The notes below the pieces were generated by a model, which was given only the letters and a program-made list of their open reading frames with translations, did not search any database and was not told the DNA's origin. Positions 34,047 to 42,095 of a stretch of DNA of 64,000 nucleotides are shown here, piece by piece; the stretch's first letter is position 1; each line of letters starts with the position of its first letter. Origin of the DNA: Geobacillus genomosp. 3 (GTDB lineage: Bacteria; Bacillota; Bacilli; Bacillales; Anoxybacillaceae); the NCBI RefSeq assembly GCF_000445995.2, contig NC_022080.4, forward strand, positions 1,488,001-1,552,000. Direction: 5' to 3'. The translations under genes were made by a program, and so were the position numbers.

Positions 34047-34137
34047 ATGTTTTCCCACCAATATGGGCATTTGCCCGGCCGTTTGGGCGGGCGGGCGCAT
34101 ATGATGGCCCCGTGAATCAATAAGGGAGGTGCCCGCC

Positions 34138-34227
34138 ATGAGCGGTTTGGTCAGCAGCGGTTATACGCTTGTTATTGTCTTGTTCATTTTATTGATTATT
34201 GTCGGTTGTGCTTGTGTCGGTTGGTAA
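34138..34227 (+). CDS. YjcZ-family one-helix sporulation protein, copy 1
   Basis: A 29-aa peptide consisting of a short Gly/Ser start and one membrane helix (LVIVLFILLIIVGCACVGW). GGGAGGT is 7 nt before the ATG. The family is expressed during sporulation; SscA, a member, helps spore coat assembly in B. subtilis. CATATGAT (34097-34104) upstream fits the sigma-K -10 pattern, but no -35 is clear. Confidence 0.8.
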   Translation: MSGLVSSGYTLVIVLFILLIIVGCACVGW

Positions 34228-34403
34228 GCGGCAGCCTGGAAAGACAGAAAATTGGAAACGGACAAAAGTAACGGCGATCCGGGTGACGGGCCGTCTTTCT
34301 TTTTGCCTTCCGCGCGGCAAATACCCATTTTTGCCGAAACACCTAACCAATTCCCCGTTTTGTGAATAGTCTACTAGTACAAAAACGAAGGAGGTGCTGG
34401 CAA

Positions 34404-34502
34404 ATGGGTGCAGCTTACGGCGGCGGGTTTGCGTTGATCGTCGTTCTGTTCATCTTGTTAATTATTGTCGGATGTGCATGTATCGGTGGTTGGGTGTATT
34501 AA
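34404..34502 (+). CDS. YjcZ-family one-helix sporulation protein, copy 2
   Basis: A 32-aa peptide, MGAAYGGGFALIVVLFILLI and a C-terminal GCACIGGWVY. The helix is nearly identical to copies 1 and 3. AAGGAGGTG precedes the ATG. The 176-bp gap before it shows no terminator, so the copies may be co-transcribed or separately driven. Confidence 0.82.
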   Translation: MGAAYGGGFALIVVLFILLIIVGCACIGGWVY

Positions 34503-34535
34503 TGCCCCCTACCTGCTAGCAAGGAGGTGACGAAT

Positions 34536-34667
34536 ATGCCGTATGGCTTCTATGGCTGGGGCGGCTATGGCTTCGGTTATCCGGGCTATGGCGGTTACGG
34601 CTTCGGCTTCGTGTTGATTGTCGTCCTGTTTATTTTGCTCATCATCGTCGGGGCAACTTGGTGCTAA
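34536..34667 (+). CDS. YjcZ-family protein with Gly/Tyr-rich head, copy 3
   Basis: A 43-aa peptide. The head is a Tyr/Gly/Phe repeat (MPYGFYGWGGYGFGYPGYGG) and the helix FVLIVVLFILLIIVG matches the two upstream copies. AAGGAGGTGA precedes the ATG. The aromatic head resembles spore-coat Gly/Tyr-rich proteins. Confidence 0.82.
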   Translation: MPYGFYGWGGYGFGYPGYGGYGFGFVLIVVLFILLIIVGATWC

Positions 34668-34684
34668 GCGGATGATGGGCATGC

Positions 34685-34733
34685 GGGGGGAGGCGGCCGG
34701 ACAACGGCTGTTTCCCCCCTCCATTTTTTTGAA
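34685..34733 (+). terminator. Terminator of the YjcZ trio
   Basis: GGGGGGA and TCCCCCC pair around a GC-rich inner stem; seven T follow. Confidence 0.65.
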
Positions 34734-34808
34734 GGAGGGAGGAAGATGGGAGGGAAGAGGAGAAATATAAGGAGAATAAAAAATGGAAACCGTGTGGAGG
34801 GCACGATA

Positions 34809-35698
34809 ATGAAACACATTCCGAAAGATGTTGTCGCAACATTTTCGATCGTGGCGTTGGATCCGGCGACCGGAGAGCTTGGCATCGCTGTCCAGTCAAA
34901 ATTTTTAGGTGTCGGGGCGGTCGTACCATGGGCAAAAGCGGGCGTCGGGGCGGTGGCGACACAGTCGTACGCCAACACGTCGTACGGTCCGCGCGGCCTT
35001 GAGTGGATGGCCGAAGGAAAAACAGCGCAAGAAACGCTCGAACGGCTCATTGCCGATGACAGGGAGCGCAGTTTGCGCCAAGTCGGCATCGTTGACGCCA
35101 AAGGCCGGGCGGCGACATTCACCGGGGAGAAATGTTATCCGTGGGCCGGCGGCATTACCGGCCCGAACTATGCGGCACAAGGCAATATTTTAGCCGGAGA
35201 GGAAACGGTGTTGGCGATGGGAAAAACATTTGAACAGGCAAAAGGCCCGCTCGCCGAACGGCTGTTAAAAGCGCTCCAAGCCGGCCAAGCGGCAGGGGGA
35301 GACCGCCGCGGCCAACAGTCCGCCGCGTTGTTGGTCGTGAAAGAAAGGGGAGGATATGGCGGCTACAACGATCGGTATATCGATTTGCGCGTCGATGACC
35401 ATCCGCGGCCGATCGAGGAACTGATCCGGCTGTATCAATTGCGTCAGTTGTATTTTGCGAAGCCGCGGCCGGAGAAGGTGGCAGCACTGGAAGGGACAGT
35501 CAAGGAGGAGGTGATCGCCGAGCTGATCCGTCTCGGTTATTTGCCGGAGGAGAAAGCGGAGGACGGCGAAGCGCTCTACCAGGCGTTGACCGCGTATATA
35601 CATACAGAAAACTTTGAGGAGCGCGAAGTCGAAAAAAGATTGATCTTGACGTGCTGTCGTACATGAAACAGCAGCCGTCGCCAAAGGCGGCCGACTAG
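34809..35698 (+). pseudogene. DUF1028 protein with C-terminal frameshift at an A6 run
   Basis: The reading frame from ATG 34809 gives a 285-aa protein ending at 35666. It is an Ntn-hydrolase-like DUF1028 domain (ATFSIVALDPATGELGIAVQ at the N terminus, VGAVATQSYANTSYG) followed by a C-terminal extension. The last residues (KRLILTCCRT) look out of frame. Reading one base back in the A6 run near 35632-35637 restores KKIDLDVLSYMKQQPSPKAA and a stop at 35698. The enzyme core is intact, so the product may still work. The cause could be a deletion, slippage or a sequencing error. Confidence 0.75.
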
Positions 35699-35705
35699 TC
35701 GGCCG

Positions 35706-35720
35706 CCGGTTGTCAACCGG
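35706..35720. repeat. Small palindromic hairpin after the DUF1028 gene
   Basis: CCGGTTG-T-CAACCGG, followed by GTTTTAAC. It may be a weak terminator or the left border of the element that follows. Confidence 0.4.
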
Positions 35721-35724
35721 AACG

Positions 35725-35953
35725 TTTTAACATCTTTCCGAAAGAAGTCTCCCACTTCGAAGCGAAGGGAAAGTGGAAGATGAATGTCGGTTGGCGTTAG
35801 CCAACGAATAGGATCGAATATGGCGAGAACGGACACCTTCGGAACGAAGGGAAGCGTAAACGGTTCTTGTGTGTGGCTTACCGTTCGGCGAACACACACA
35901 AGTCGCTTGAAGCCCCACCTCTAAGCGAAGTGTAGGTGGTGGGTAGTTCACGG
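35725..35953 (+). mobile_element. IS605/IS1341-type right end: omega-RNA-like scaffold without tnpB
   Basis: No ORF fits here. Hairpins can be read in order: GTTGGC-GTTA-GCCAAC, CTTGTGTGT ... ACACACAAG, and CCCCACC ... GGTGGTGGG. The last is followed by TAGTTCAC, the typical end of the right end of IS200/IS605-family elements, where the TnpB guide-RNA scaffold stops and the guide starts. No tnpB or tnpA lies nearby. It is probably a deletion remnant or a non-autonomous element. The left border is a guess. Beyond it, 35954-36139 contains nothing I can name. Confidence 0.6.
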
Positions 35954-36139
35954 ACCAATCGTTTTGGAGTCGTCATAAAGCGGGATGCCCTTCTGCCCGG
36001 GGCATCCTCTTTTTGTTTGTCGACGCTGTAAGAGGCGAATAGCCCCACCGGTTTCTTTCCCTAAAAAAGTAAAACATTGTTCTAAATCATCAATATTCCG
36101 AACCCGAGCCAAAGGGACAATCCCCCCTCGGGAAGCCGG

Positions 36140-37402
36140 TTATGATGACAGAAACGGCGGTTGGCTGCGAAGCGGAAATTCCATCAGAAAACAAGTGCCA
36201 CACGCGTCGCTTTGCACTTTCATCGTTCCGCAGTGCAGTTCGACGATTTTTTTCGACAACGAAAGACCAAGCCCCGTCCCCGTTTCTTTTGTCGAGAAAA
36301 ACGGGTCAAAAATATGATCGATGACCGAGAGCGGGATGCCGGGCCCGTCGTCACAGAAGCGAAGTTGGACGATATGGTTCGCTTTCCGGCTGCTCACTGT
36401 CACATTCATCGTCTTTGCGACTTTTGCCTCGACGGCGTTGCGGAATAAGTTTAAAAATACTTGCAGCAGTTGGCTGCGATCGCCATTCATGTCATAGCCG
36501 TCAAGCTGTTCATCGAGGTCAAAATGAACGTTCACATTATGAAGCAGCGCTTCGCTTTGCAGCAGAACACCGACGTCATCACGCAAAAAGCGGTGCAAGT
36601 TGAACGTCTCCATTTTCACATCCGCCGGTTTGGCGATATTTAAAAAGTCGGTAATGATGCCGTTCGCCCGATCGAGTTCCGGGATGAGAAGCCGCTCAAC
36701 GAGCGATGTGACACGATCTGGCAAATCGTTTTTCAGCAGCTGCAAATAGCCGCGTACTGTCGTCAGCGGATTGCGGATTTCATGGGCGATGCCGGCGGCA
36801 ATGCGGCCGGCGACGGCTAGCTTTTCCGTTTCTTTCATCATGCTGAGCGATTGGAACATACTAATGACCCGCTTGACCGATCCGTCATCATTATAAATAA
36901 AGCGGGTGTTGACAATGCCGTAAAAGCGGTCGAGCACCTCATGATTGTAAAGCGGTTCGCGCCTTTCGAGCGATTGAAGCGTTGCGATCAGTTCGTCGGG
37001 AAGCTTCAGCAGCTCGCGAATATGTTTGCCGATGATAGCGTCGCGATCGACTCCGGTATCGATGGCCGCTTGTAAATTGCAAAGCGTGATGATGCCTTGG
37101 CCGTCGACGAAGACGATATGGTGCGGAACAAGGTCAAGCAACGGTGTTAAAAACGATTCAACTTTTTCAAACGGTACATCGTGATACAAGTCAATGTCCC
37201 ACTGCCATTCCGCTTCCTTTCCCGGGGAGACCGGGGCCGGGTGAAGGCGCGGCCGGGCATCGCCGCGCTCCTTTTCGATGGCGATTCCGGTTTCGTAATC
37301 GGTAAACACGAACGGGAACGGAAGCTTTTCGATAAGCCGCTCATAGGCGCGCAGCTTTCGCTCCAGCTCTTCGGTTTGCTGTTGTACCAATCGGTTGTTC
37401 AT
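36140..37402 (-). CDS. PAS-domain sensor histidine kinase, sporulation-kinase type
   Basis: A 420-aa soluble kinase without membrane helices. A coiled N terminus leads to a PAS domain (about residues 90-190; HHIVFVDGQGIITLCN), a HisKA domain with AHEIRNPLTTVRGYLQL (phospho-His near residue 205) and a HATPase_c domain with NLFRNAVEA, DDGPGIP and TGLGLSL. The H-box is of the KinA-E type that feeds the Spo0 phosphorelay. No response regulator gene is adjacent, which fits an orphan sporulation kinase. ATG 37402 has AAGGAG about 10 nt upstream. Confidence 0.85.
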   Translation of the reverse strand: MNNRLVQQQTEELERKLRAYERLIEKLPFPFVFTDYETGIAIEKERGDARPRLHPAPVSPGKEAEWQWDIDLYHDVPFEKVESFLTPLLDLVPHHIVFVDGQGIITLCNLQAAIDTGVDRDAIIGKHIRELLKLPDELIATLQSLERREPLYNHEVLDRFYGIVNTRFIYNDDGSVKRVISMFQSLSMMKETEKLAVAGRIAAGIAHEIRNPLTTVRGYLQLLKNDLPDRVTSLVERLLIPELDRANGIITDFLNIAKPADVKMETFNLHRFLRDDVGVLLQSEALLHNVNVHFDLDEQLDGYDMNGDRSQLLQVFLNLFRNAVEAKVAKTMNVTVSSRKANHIVQLRFCDDGPGIPLSVIDHIFDPFFSTKETGTGLGLSLSKKIVELHCGTMKVQSDACGTCFLMEFPLRSQPPFLSS

Positions 37403-37440
37403 CCTTTCAAACTCCTTAGCTACACATATCATTTCCTATT

Positions 37441-37830
37441 TTACAAAAGTGAATCATCTTGGGCGATGACAAGCATCCCTATGTCCGGTACTGAGACGAT
37501 GCTGTCATCGTCGCCTGCCGCTTCGATGCGGACAAAAATTTGCCTAAGCGTTTCAAGGGACGGAAAAACAGTTTTCGCCTGTTGTTCGTTGTCGCCCGAC
37601 GGGATCGTTTGTTCCTTCAGGACGTTTCCGGCACGGAGAAAAGAAAAAGGAGCTTTGGCAATGACGGTGCGCCAACCGGGCACGGAAGCGAACCGCGTTG
37701 TTTCCCTTCAACATATCACGCGCCGGCGATCCGGCGGTCGCACCGGTGTCAGGCGGCAGTTAATGCGACGTCCCGCGCTGTATCATACCGTTTTTTCAAT
37801 CACCATGATTCCATCCTTCACGATCCTAGT
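37441..37830 (-). pseudogene. Decayed gene, family not recognised
   Basis: On the minus strand the frame for the last 80 codons reads like a protein (VLKEQTIPSGDNEQQAKTVF..., ending SVPDIGMLVIAQDDSLL). Upstream, coding-like pieces (MVIEKTV, YDTARDVALTAA, RETTRFASVPGWRTVIAKAP) sit in different frames with stops between them. At least two frameshifts would be needed to join them to a start near 37815. No ribosome site fits the intact part. The opposite-strand ORF over this area is a shadow. Confidence 0.35.
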
Positions 37831-37892
37831 TCTTTTCTTCCATATTAGCAAATTCGTCCGTGTTTGCCTATTCTGAAATGAATGTAATTATA

Positions 37893-37988
37893 TTTATAAA
37901 ACTATGTGCGAAATGATCAAAAACAGCTGTCGTCATAATTATTCATAAACTACTCTATACTTTTATAAAACTATGTGCTAAATAATCA
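37893..37988. repeat. Two 27-bp direct repeats, 69 bp apart
   Basis: TTTATAAAACTATGTGC followed by GAAATGATCA at 37893-37919 and by TAAATAATCA at 37962-37988; 25 of 27 positions are identical. On the minus strand they lie upstream of the decayed gene, and a TATAAT (37892-37887) touches the inner copy. They look like tandem regulator sites. Confidence 0.6.
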
Positions 37989-37989
37989 T

Positions 37990-38013
37990 TAAAAAAACCG
38001 CCAATACGGCGGA
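37990..38013 (-). terminator. Terminator of the MFS gene
   Basis: On the minus strand CCGCC / GGCGG with a 4-5-nt loop runs into seven T. Confidence 0.8.
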
Positions 38014-39177
38014 TTAAGGAAGCAAGCGATCTGCTTCGTGGCGAGCGGCAAAGAGTGCGTACAATCCCGCGCCGACAAGACAAAGAACGATGCCGAGCAA
38101 GTAAGGGAGCTCTGCCATGTAGCTGAACAAGCTGCCGCCGACAACCGGACCGATGATGCGGCCGAGCGAGTCAAATGATGACAATAGTCCGGCCGCGCTT
38201 CCTTGCCGGCCGGACGCCTGTTTCGTAATGAGCGAGGAAACACAAGGGCGGATGATACCGTTTCCGATACCAAAGACCGATAAAAAAAGAGCAGCCGTCC
38301 AAAAGTCTTGAATAAGCAAGATAGCCGCAAATCCAAGGGCCGAGACGGCAAGCCCGCCTTGGAGGACGCGTCCTTCGCCAAACCGTTTGATCAACCGGCC
38401 AAGGAGCGCCCCTTGGACAAAAGCGCTGGCGATTCCCATTATCATAAAAACATATCCGAGCTGAACTGGGCTGAGTCCGGCGCGGCGGTCGGCAAAGTAA
38501 GCAAACGTCGCCTCAAGCCCGGCGAGGGCGAGCGTCGCCGTCCATTGCAACAAATATAAATACAGAAGCGGACGTTTCATCTCCCTAAACGGCGGCCGGC
38601 CGGCCGGTCGGATGGCGGTTGGCGGGCGCATGGACTCCGGCAGGACGAGCCATACGAACAATGCTGTCACCGCCGACAGTGCTCCCGCGATGGCAAACGG
38701 CAGGTGCAGGCTCGTTTGTGAAAACATTCCCCCGATGGCGGGCCCGCAAATAAAGCCGAGCCCGGTGGCCGCCCCGATCGCTCCCATCGCTTTTCCCCGT
38801 TCGTCCGGAGGCGTGACGTCAGCTGCATACGCCATCACCGTCGGCATCGCTGCCGCTGACAGCGCCCCGCCAAGCAAACGGGCGGCAAACAGCGTCATGA
38901 GCGTCTCGGCTGTGGAAAAAAGGAAAAATGATAACGACAGCCCGATGATGCCGATGAGCAATATCGGCTTGCGGCCATAGCGGTCGGACAGCTGTCCCCA
39001 TGCCGGGGAAAACAACAGTTGCATCAATGAGTAAACGGCCATTAACAATCCAAGCTCAAGCGGAGTGGCTCCGACTTCTTCAGCAAGAAACGGCAATACT
39101 GGAATAATGATGCCAAAACCTGACATAACCAAAAACATGACCATCCATAAAAGCAACAGCGGGCGGCGTCGTCCCAT
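38014..39177 (-). CDS. MFS efflux pump, DHA1 family (TetA/NorA-like)
   Basis: A 387-aa transporter with 12 membrane helices. The loop 2-3 motif GQLSDRYGRKPIL (motif A) is near residue 60 and the helix-5 motif GLGFICGPAIGG (motif C, antiporters) near 135. It probably expels drugs or metabolites by proton antiport; the substrate is not predictable. The gene stands alone and is divergent from ilvA. Confidence 0.88.
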   Translation of the reverse strand: MGRRRPLLLLWMVMFLVMSGFGIIIPVLPFLAEEVGATPLELGLLMAVYSLMQLLFSPAWGQLSDRYGRKPILLIGIIGLSLSFFLFSTAETLMTLFAARLLGGALSAAAMPTVMAYAADVTPPDERGKAMGAIGAATGLGFICGPAIGGMFSQTSLHLPFAIAGALSAVTALFVWLVLPESMRPPTAIRPAGRPPFREMKRPLLYLYLLQWTATLALAGLEATFAYFADRRAGLSPVQLGYVFMIMGIASAFVQGALLGRLIKRFGEGRVLQGGLAVSALGFAAILLIQDFWTAALFLSVFGIGNGIIRPCVSSLITKQASGRQGSAAGLLSSFDSLGRIIGPVVGGSLFSYMAELPYLLGIVLCLVGAGLYALFAARHEADRLLP

Positions 39178-39235
39178 AGGTCGTCCCCTCCTTCACCCTA
39201 TTATCGTACGTCATCGGTCAGGAGAAAAGCAACAT

Positions 39236-39265
39236 TTGTCGGCGGTGAAATGTTTTGTATATAAT
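39236..39265 (+). promoter_or_regulatory. Promoter of ilvA
   Basis: TTGTCG (39236-39241), 18 bp, TATAAT (39260-39265). No T-box or other leader RNA is seen in the 50-bp leader. Confidence 0.6.
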
Positions 39266-39316
39266 AAAGCGGGGCGAAAAAGAACCGGTCGCCCGATCAG
39301 AAAGGGTGGTTTCGTG

Positions 39317-40525
39317 ATGTTGACGTTAACAGACATTGAACAAGCGCGGGCGAAAATGAAAGGGATTGTCCATGAAACGCCGCTTGAGCATTCGCAAACG
39401 TTCAGCCGGTTGTCCGGCAATGACGTGTATATGAAACTCGAAAACTTGCAAAAAACGGGATCGTTTAAAGTAAGAGGATCGTTCAACAAAATTATGTCCT
39501 TGACCGACGAAGAACGGTCACGCGGTGTCATCGCCGCCTCCGCCGGCAACCATGCCCAAGGAGTCGCCTACGGAAGCGGCATGCTCCACATTCCATGTAC
39601 GATCGTCATGCCGAAAGGTGCGCCGTTGAGCAAAATCGAAGCGACGAAAAGCTACGGAGCGGAAGTCGTTTTACATGGCGATGTGTTTGACGAGTCGCTC
39701 GAGTATGCGCTCGAGCTGCAGCGCGAGCGGGGGATGACGTTTGTGCATCCGTTTGACGATTTGGCCGTCATGGCCGGCCAAGGAACGATCGGTTTAGAGT
39801 TAGTGGAGCAGCTTCCCGATGTGGATGTCGTCCTTTGCCCGGTGGGCGGAGGCGGCTTGCTAGCGGGGTTGGCGTTTACATTAAAACAGCTGAAACCGTC
39901 TGTCGAGGTATACGGGGTCGAGTCTTCCGCCTGCCCTGGCATGACGGCAGCCCTCCGCCATAAGCAGCCGGTCCCCATCGCAGCGTCGGATACGATCGCC
40001 GATGGTATCGCAGTAAAAAAGCCGGGCAATATTACGTATCAATATATTGAGCAATATGTCGATGGCGTCGTCTGTGTCGAAGAGGCGGAAATTTCGCGGA
40101 CGATGCTTTATTTGCTCGAACGAAACAAACTGCTCGTGGAAGGTTCGGCGGCCTGCCCGCTGGCGGCGCTTTTGTACCAAAAGCTGCCGTTTCGCGACAA
40201 AAAAGTCGCTGCCATTTTAAGCGGCGGCAACGTCGATGTGACGTTGATTTCTCGCATCATTGAACGGGGGCTTGTTGAGGCCGGCCGGTTTGTCACGTTT
40301 ACGACCGTCATTTCCGACAAACCGGGCCAGTTGAACAAGTTGCTTCGCATTATCGCTGAACTAGAAGCCAACGTGATGTCGATCCATCATCAGCGCATCG
40401 GTGCGAAAGTATTGCCGGGCCAGGCGGAAATTCATTTTTCGCTCGAGACGAAAAATGAAGATCATATCCAACAAATTTATCAAGTGCTATTGAAAGAAGG
40501 ATATGATGTGCAATTTTACCGCTGA
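39317..40525 (+). CDS. ilvA: Threonine ammonia-lyase with C-terminal ACT domain
   Basis: A 402-aa PLP enzyme that deaminates threonine to 2-oxobutanoate for isoleucine synthesis. The PLP lysine is in GSFKVRGS near residue 55 and the Gly-rich phosphate loop is GGGGLLAGL near 178. One ACT-like regulatory domain (residues 325-402; TTVISDKPGQLNKLL) suggests allosteric control; E. coli IlvA has two. AAAGGGTGG lies 7 nt before the ATG. No ilv/leu genes are nearby. Confidence 0.92.
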   Translation: MLTLTDIEQARAKMKGIVHETPLEHSQTFSRLSGNDVYMKLENLQKTGSFKVRGSFNKIMSLTDEERSRGVIAASAGNHAQGVAYGSGMLHIPCTIVMPKGAPLSKIEATKSYGAEVVLHGDVFDESLEYALELQRERGMTFVHPFDDLAVMAGQGTIGLELVEQLPDVDVVLCPVGGGGLLAGLAFTLKQLKPSVEVYGVESSACPGMTAALRHKQPVPIAASDTIADGIAVKKPGNITYQYIEQYVDGVVCVEEAEISRTMLYLLERNKLLVEGSAACPLAALLYQKLPFRDKKVAAILSGGNVDVTLISRIIERGLVEAGRFVTFTTVISDKPGQLNKLLRIIAELEANVMSIHHQRIGAKVLPGQAEIHFSLETKNEDHIQQIYQVLLKEGYDVQFYR

Positions 40526-40672
40526 ATAAGGCCGCTCGAATATCGTGCATCCCGCTCATTCGAAGGGGCGGCGGCTTTGTCCGAAGCCGTCCCGAGCGGG
40601 CGCTGAGGCATTGCCTGTAAGGCGACTGTCCCGGTCAGATGGCGGCGTCTGCACCGATGGACAGCCGCTTTT

Positions 40673-40924
40673 TCAATGCACGCGCGGCGCATCTTGCGGC
40701 CGCGTTGCGCCGAGGCCTTCACGGGCCATTTTCGCTTTCAAACTTTCAAACAAGTACAACCCAAACATGCCGAGCAACTCTTCATCGGTCATCTCACCGA
40801 TCAGTTTGAGCACATCGCGGCGGTCGAGTTCATCCAAAATCGACATGGCCACTACTTCGGCGTCTTCTTCATCCCCAGTCAGCCGATCTTTGTAATAGTC
40901 GTACAGATCGTCAATAAACTTCAT
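40673..40924 (-). CDS. Small acidic protein (DUF6154-like), unknown
   Basis: An 83-aa acidic helical protein (MKFIDDLYDYYKDRLTGDEE at the start, MTDEELLGMFGLYLFESLK later). The ATG at 40924 has no ribosome site directly upstream; a GGAGG occurs 34 nt upstream with a hairpin between. A GTG at 40972 in frame is the alternative. Function unknown. Confidence 0.7.
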   Translation of the reverse strand: MKFIDDLYDYYKDRLTGDEEDAEVVAMSILDELDRRDVLKLIGEMTDEELLGMFGLYLFESLKAKMAREGLGATRPQDAPRVH

Positions 40925-40931
40925 CCTGCGT

Positions 40932-40966
40932 GGCCGCCCCGCTTCTGAAGGCGGCCTTCCTCCTTT
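40932..40966 (-). promoter_or_regulatory. Shine-Dalgarno and AUG bridged by a hairpin
   Basis: On the minus strand AAAGGAGG (40966-40959), two bases, then GGCCGCC-11 nt-GGCGGCC (40956-40932), then 7 nt to the ATG. Folding the stem leaves 9 unpaired nt between SD and AUG, a normal spacing. Confidence 0.5.
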
Positions 40967-41011
40967 CCTCACGGTCGGCCGGAGCCGGCCGTTCCCTGAT
41001 CGTTCCCACTA

Positions 41012-41040
41012 TTGGCAGTGGATATACATTATAGTATAAT
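41012..41040 (+). promoter_or_regulatory. Sigma-A promoter of the GNAT gene
   Basis: TTGGCA (41012-41017), 17 bp, TATAAT (41035-41040). Confidence 0.75.
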
Positions 41041-41074
41041 GGAAAAAATATCATTCGAAAAGCGGGGGAGTGCC

Positions 41075-41866
41075 ATGATTCGCCGGTTAACGGCCGAAGA
41101 CCACGAGCAATTATTTTTATTTTTACAGCAAGACCCGTCGTTCAACTTATTTATCATCGGCGATATTGAGTCGTTTGGCTATGACGCCGATTTTCAAGAC
41201 GTTTGGGGGCAATTTGACGAGGCGGGCTCGCTGAAGGCGGTGCTGCTTCGTTATTACGATTCCTATATTCCGTACGCGCCCGGCGATTTTGATGCCGATG
41301 GCTTCGCCCGTCTCATCCGCGAGACAGCCGGCTCGTCATCGCCCATTCAGCTATCCGGCAAAGAGGAAATGGCCAGGCAGTTCGAAGAGCGGCTGCCCCT
41401 TGGGACGAAGCGAACGCTTTACTTTTGCGAATGCCGGACGGATGAATATGCCCGCCAAGAAATGGGGGCGTTTGCTGTCAAGAAAGCCGAGTTGGCCGAT
41501 GTCGACCGGATTTTGGAGTTGCGGCGCCGCATTCCCGAGTTTGACACGAGGCCGGCGGCGCGCGACATGCTGGTGAAAGGGATGGAAACGAATTCAGCGA
41601 GAACGTACTACATTGAACAAGATGGCCGCATGGTGGCCGCGGCATCGACATCGGCGGAAAACTCGCTGTCGGCGATGATTGTCGGCGTCTGTACGGACCG
41701 GGAGCACCGTGGGAAAGGGTATGCGAGCGCCATCGTCGCCAAGCTCGTTTGTGACCTGCTCCGCGAAGGGAAGATGCCGTGCTTGTTTTACGACAACCCG
41801 TCCGCCGGCCGCATTTACCATCGCCTTGGGTTTCGCGATATCGGGATGTGGGTGATGTACGGCTAG
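41075..41866 (+). CDS. GNAT-family N-acetyltransferase
   Basis: A 263-aa protein with a GNAT-like N-terminal half and a catalytic C-terminal GNAT domain. The acetyl-CoA loop (CTDREHRGKGYASAIVAKL) near residue 215 is the Q/RxxGxG/A motif A; LFYDNPSAGRIYHRLGF is motif B. The substrate is unknown. GGGGGAG precedes the ATG. Confidence 0.87.
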   Translation: MIRRLTAEDHEQLFLFLQQDPSFNLFIIGDIESFGYDADFQDVWGQFDEAGSLKAVLLRYYDSYIPYAPGDFDADGFARLIRETAGSSSPIQLSGKEEMARQFEERLPLGTKRTLYFCECRTDEYARQEMGAFAVKKAELADVDRILELRRRIPEFDTRPAARDMLVKGMETNSARTYYIEQDGRMVAAASTSAENSLSAMIVGVCTDREHRGKGYASAIVAKLVCDLLREGKMPCLFYDNPSAGRIYHRLGFRDIGMWVMYG

Positions 41867-41921
41867 AGACAACTTGAAAAGAAGCAGAACGGCGCCCACT
41901 TGTGCGCCTGACGGCGAAAAG

Positions 41922-41948
41922 GGCTTGCTTCCGCAATGGAAGCAAGCC
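41922..41948. terminator. Bidirectional terminator
   Basis: GGCTTGCTTCC / GGAAGCAAGCC with loop GCAAT between the GNAT gene and the minus-strand small genes; CTTTT follows on the minus strand. Confidence 0.8.
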
Positions 41949-41954
41949 GTTCCT

Positions 41955-42089
41955 TTATTGCCCGTCGGCGCCGTTTGGCGTGCCGCGGCGAATGTGTTGG
42001 TCGCCGTGCTCCCGCATCGCTTTCGCTTTGTCATTAACGAGCTGTTTTTGGTCAACGATGGAAGAAGGTGTTTGTTTTTTGTTTGCCAT
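41955..42089 (-). CDS. 44-aa hydrophilic protein
   Basis: The ATG at 42089 lies 6 nt after the TGA of the upstream zinc-ribbon gene, whose end GGGGTGA serves as ribosome site. The product (MANKKQTPSSIVDQKQLVND..., ending GTPNGADGQ) is polar and helical in the middle. Function unknown; it may be a minor spore protein. Confidence 0.6.
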   Translation of the reverse strand: MANKKQTPSSIVDQKQLVNDKAKAMREHGDQHIRRGTPNGADGQ

Positions 42090-42095
42090 ATGGAA

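Noticed and set aside
37181..37876. Plus-strand 231-codon ORF
   Set aside because: It overlaps the kinase start and the decayed region, has no ribosome site and no recognisable motif.
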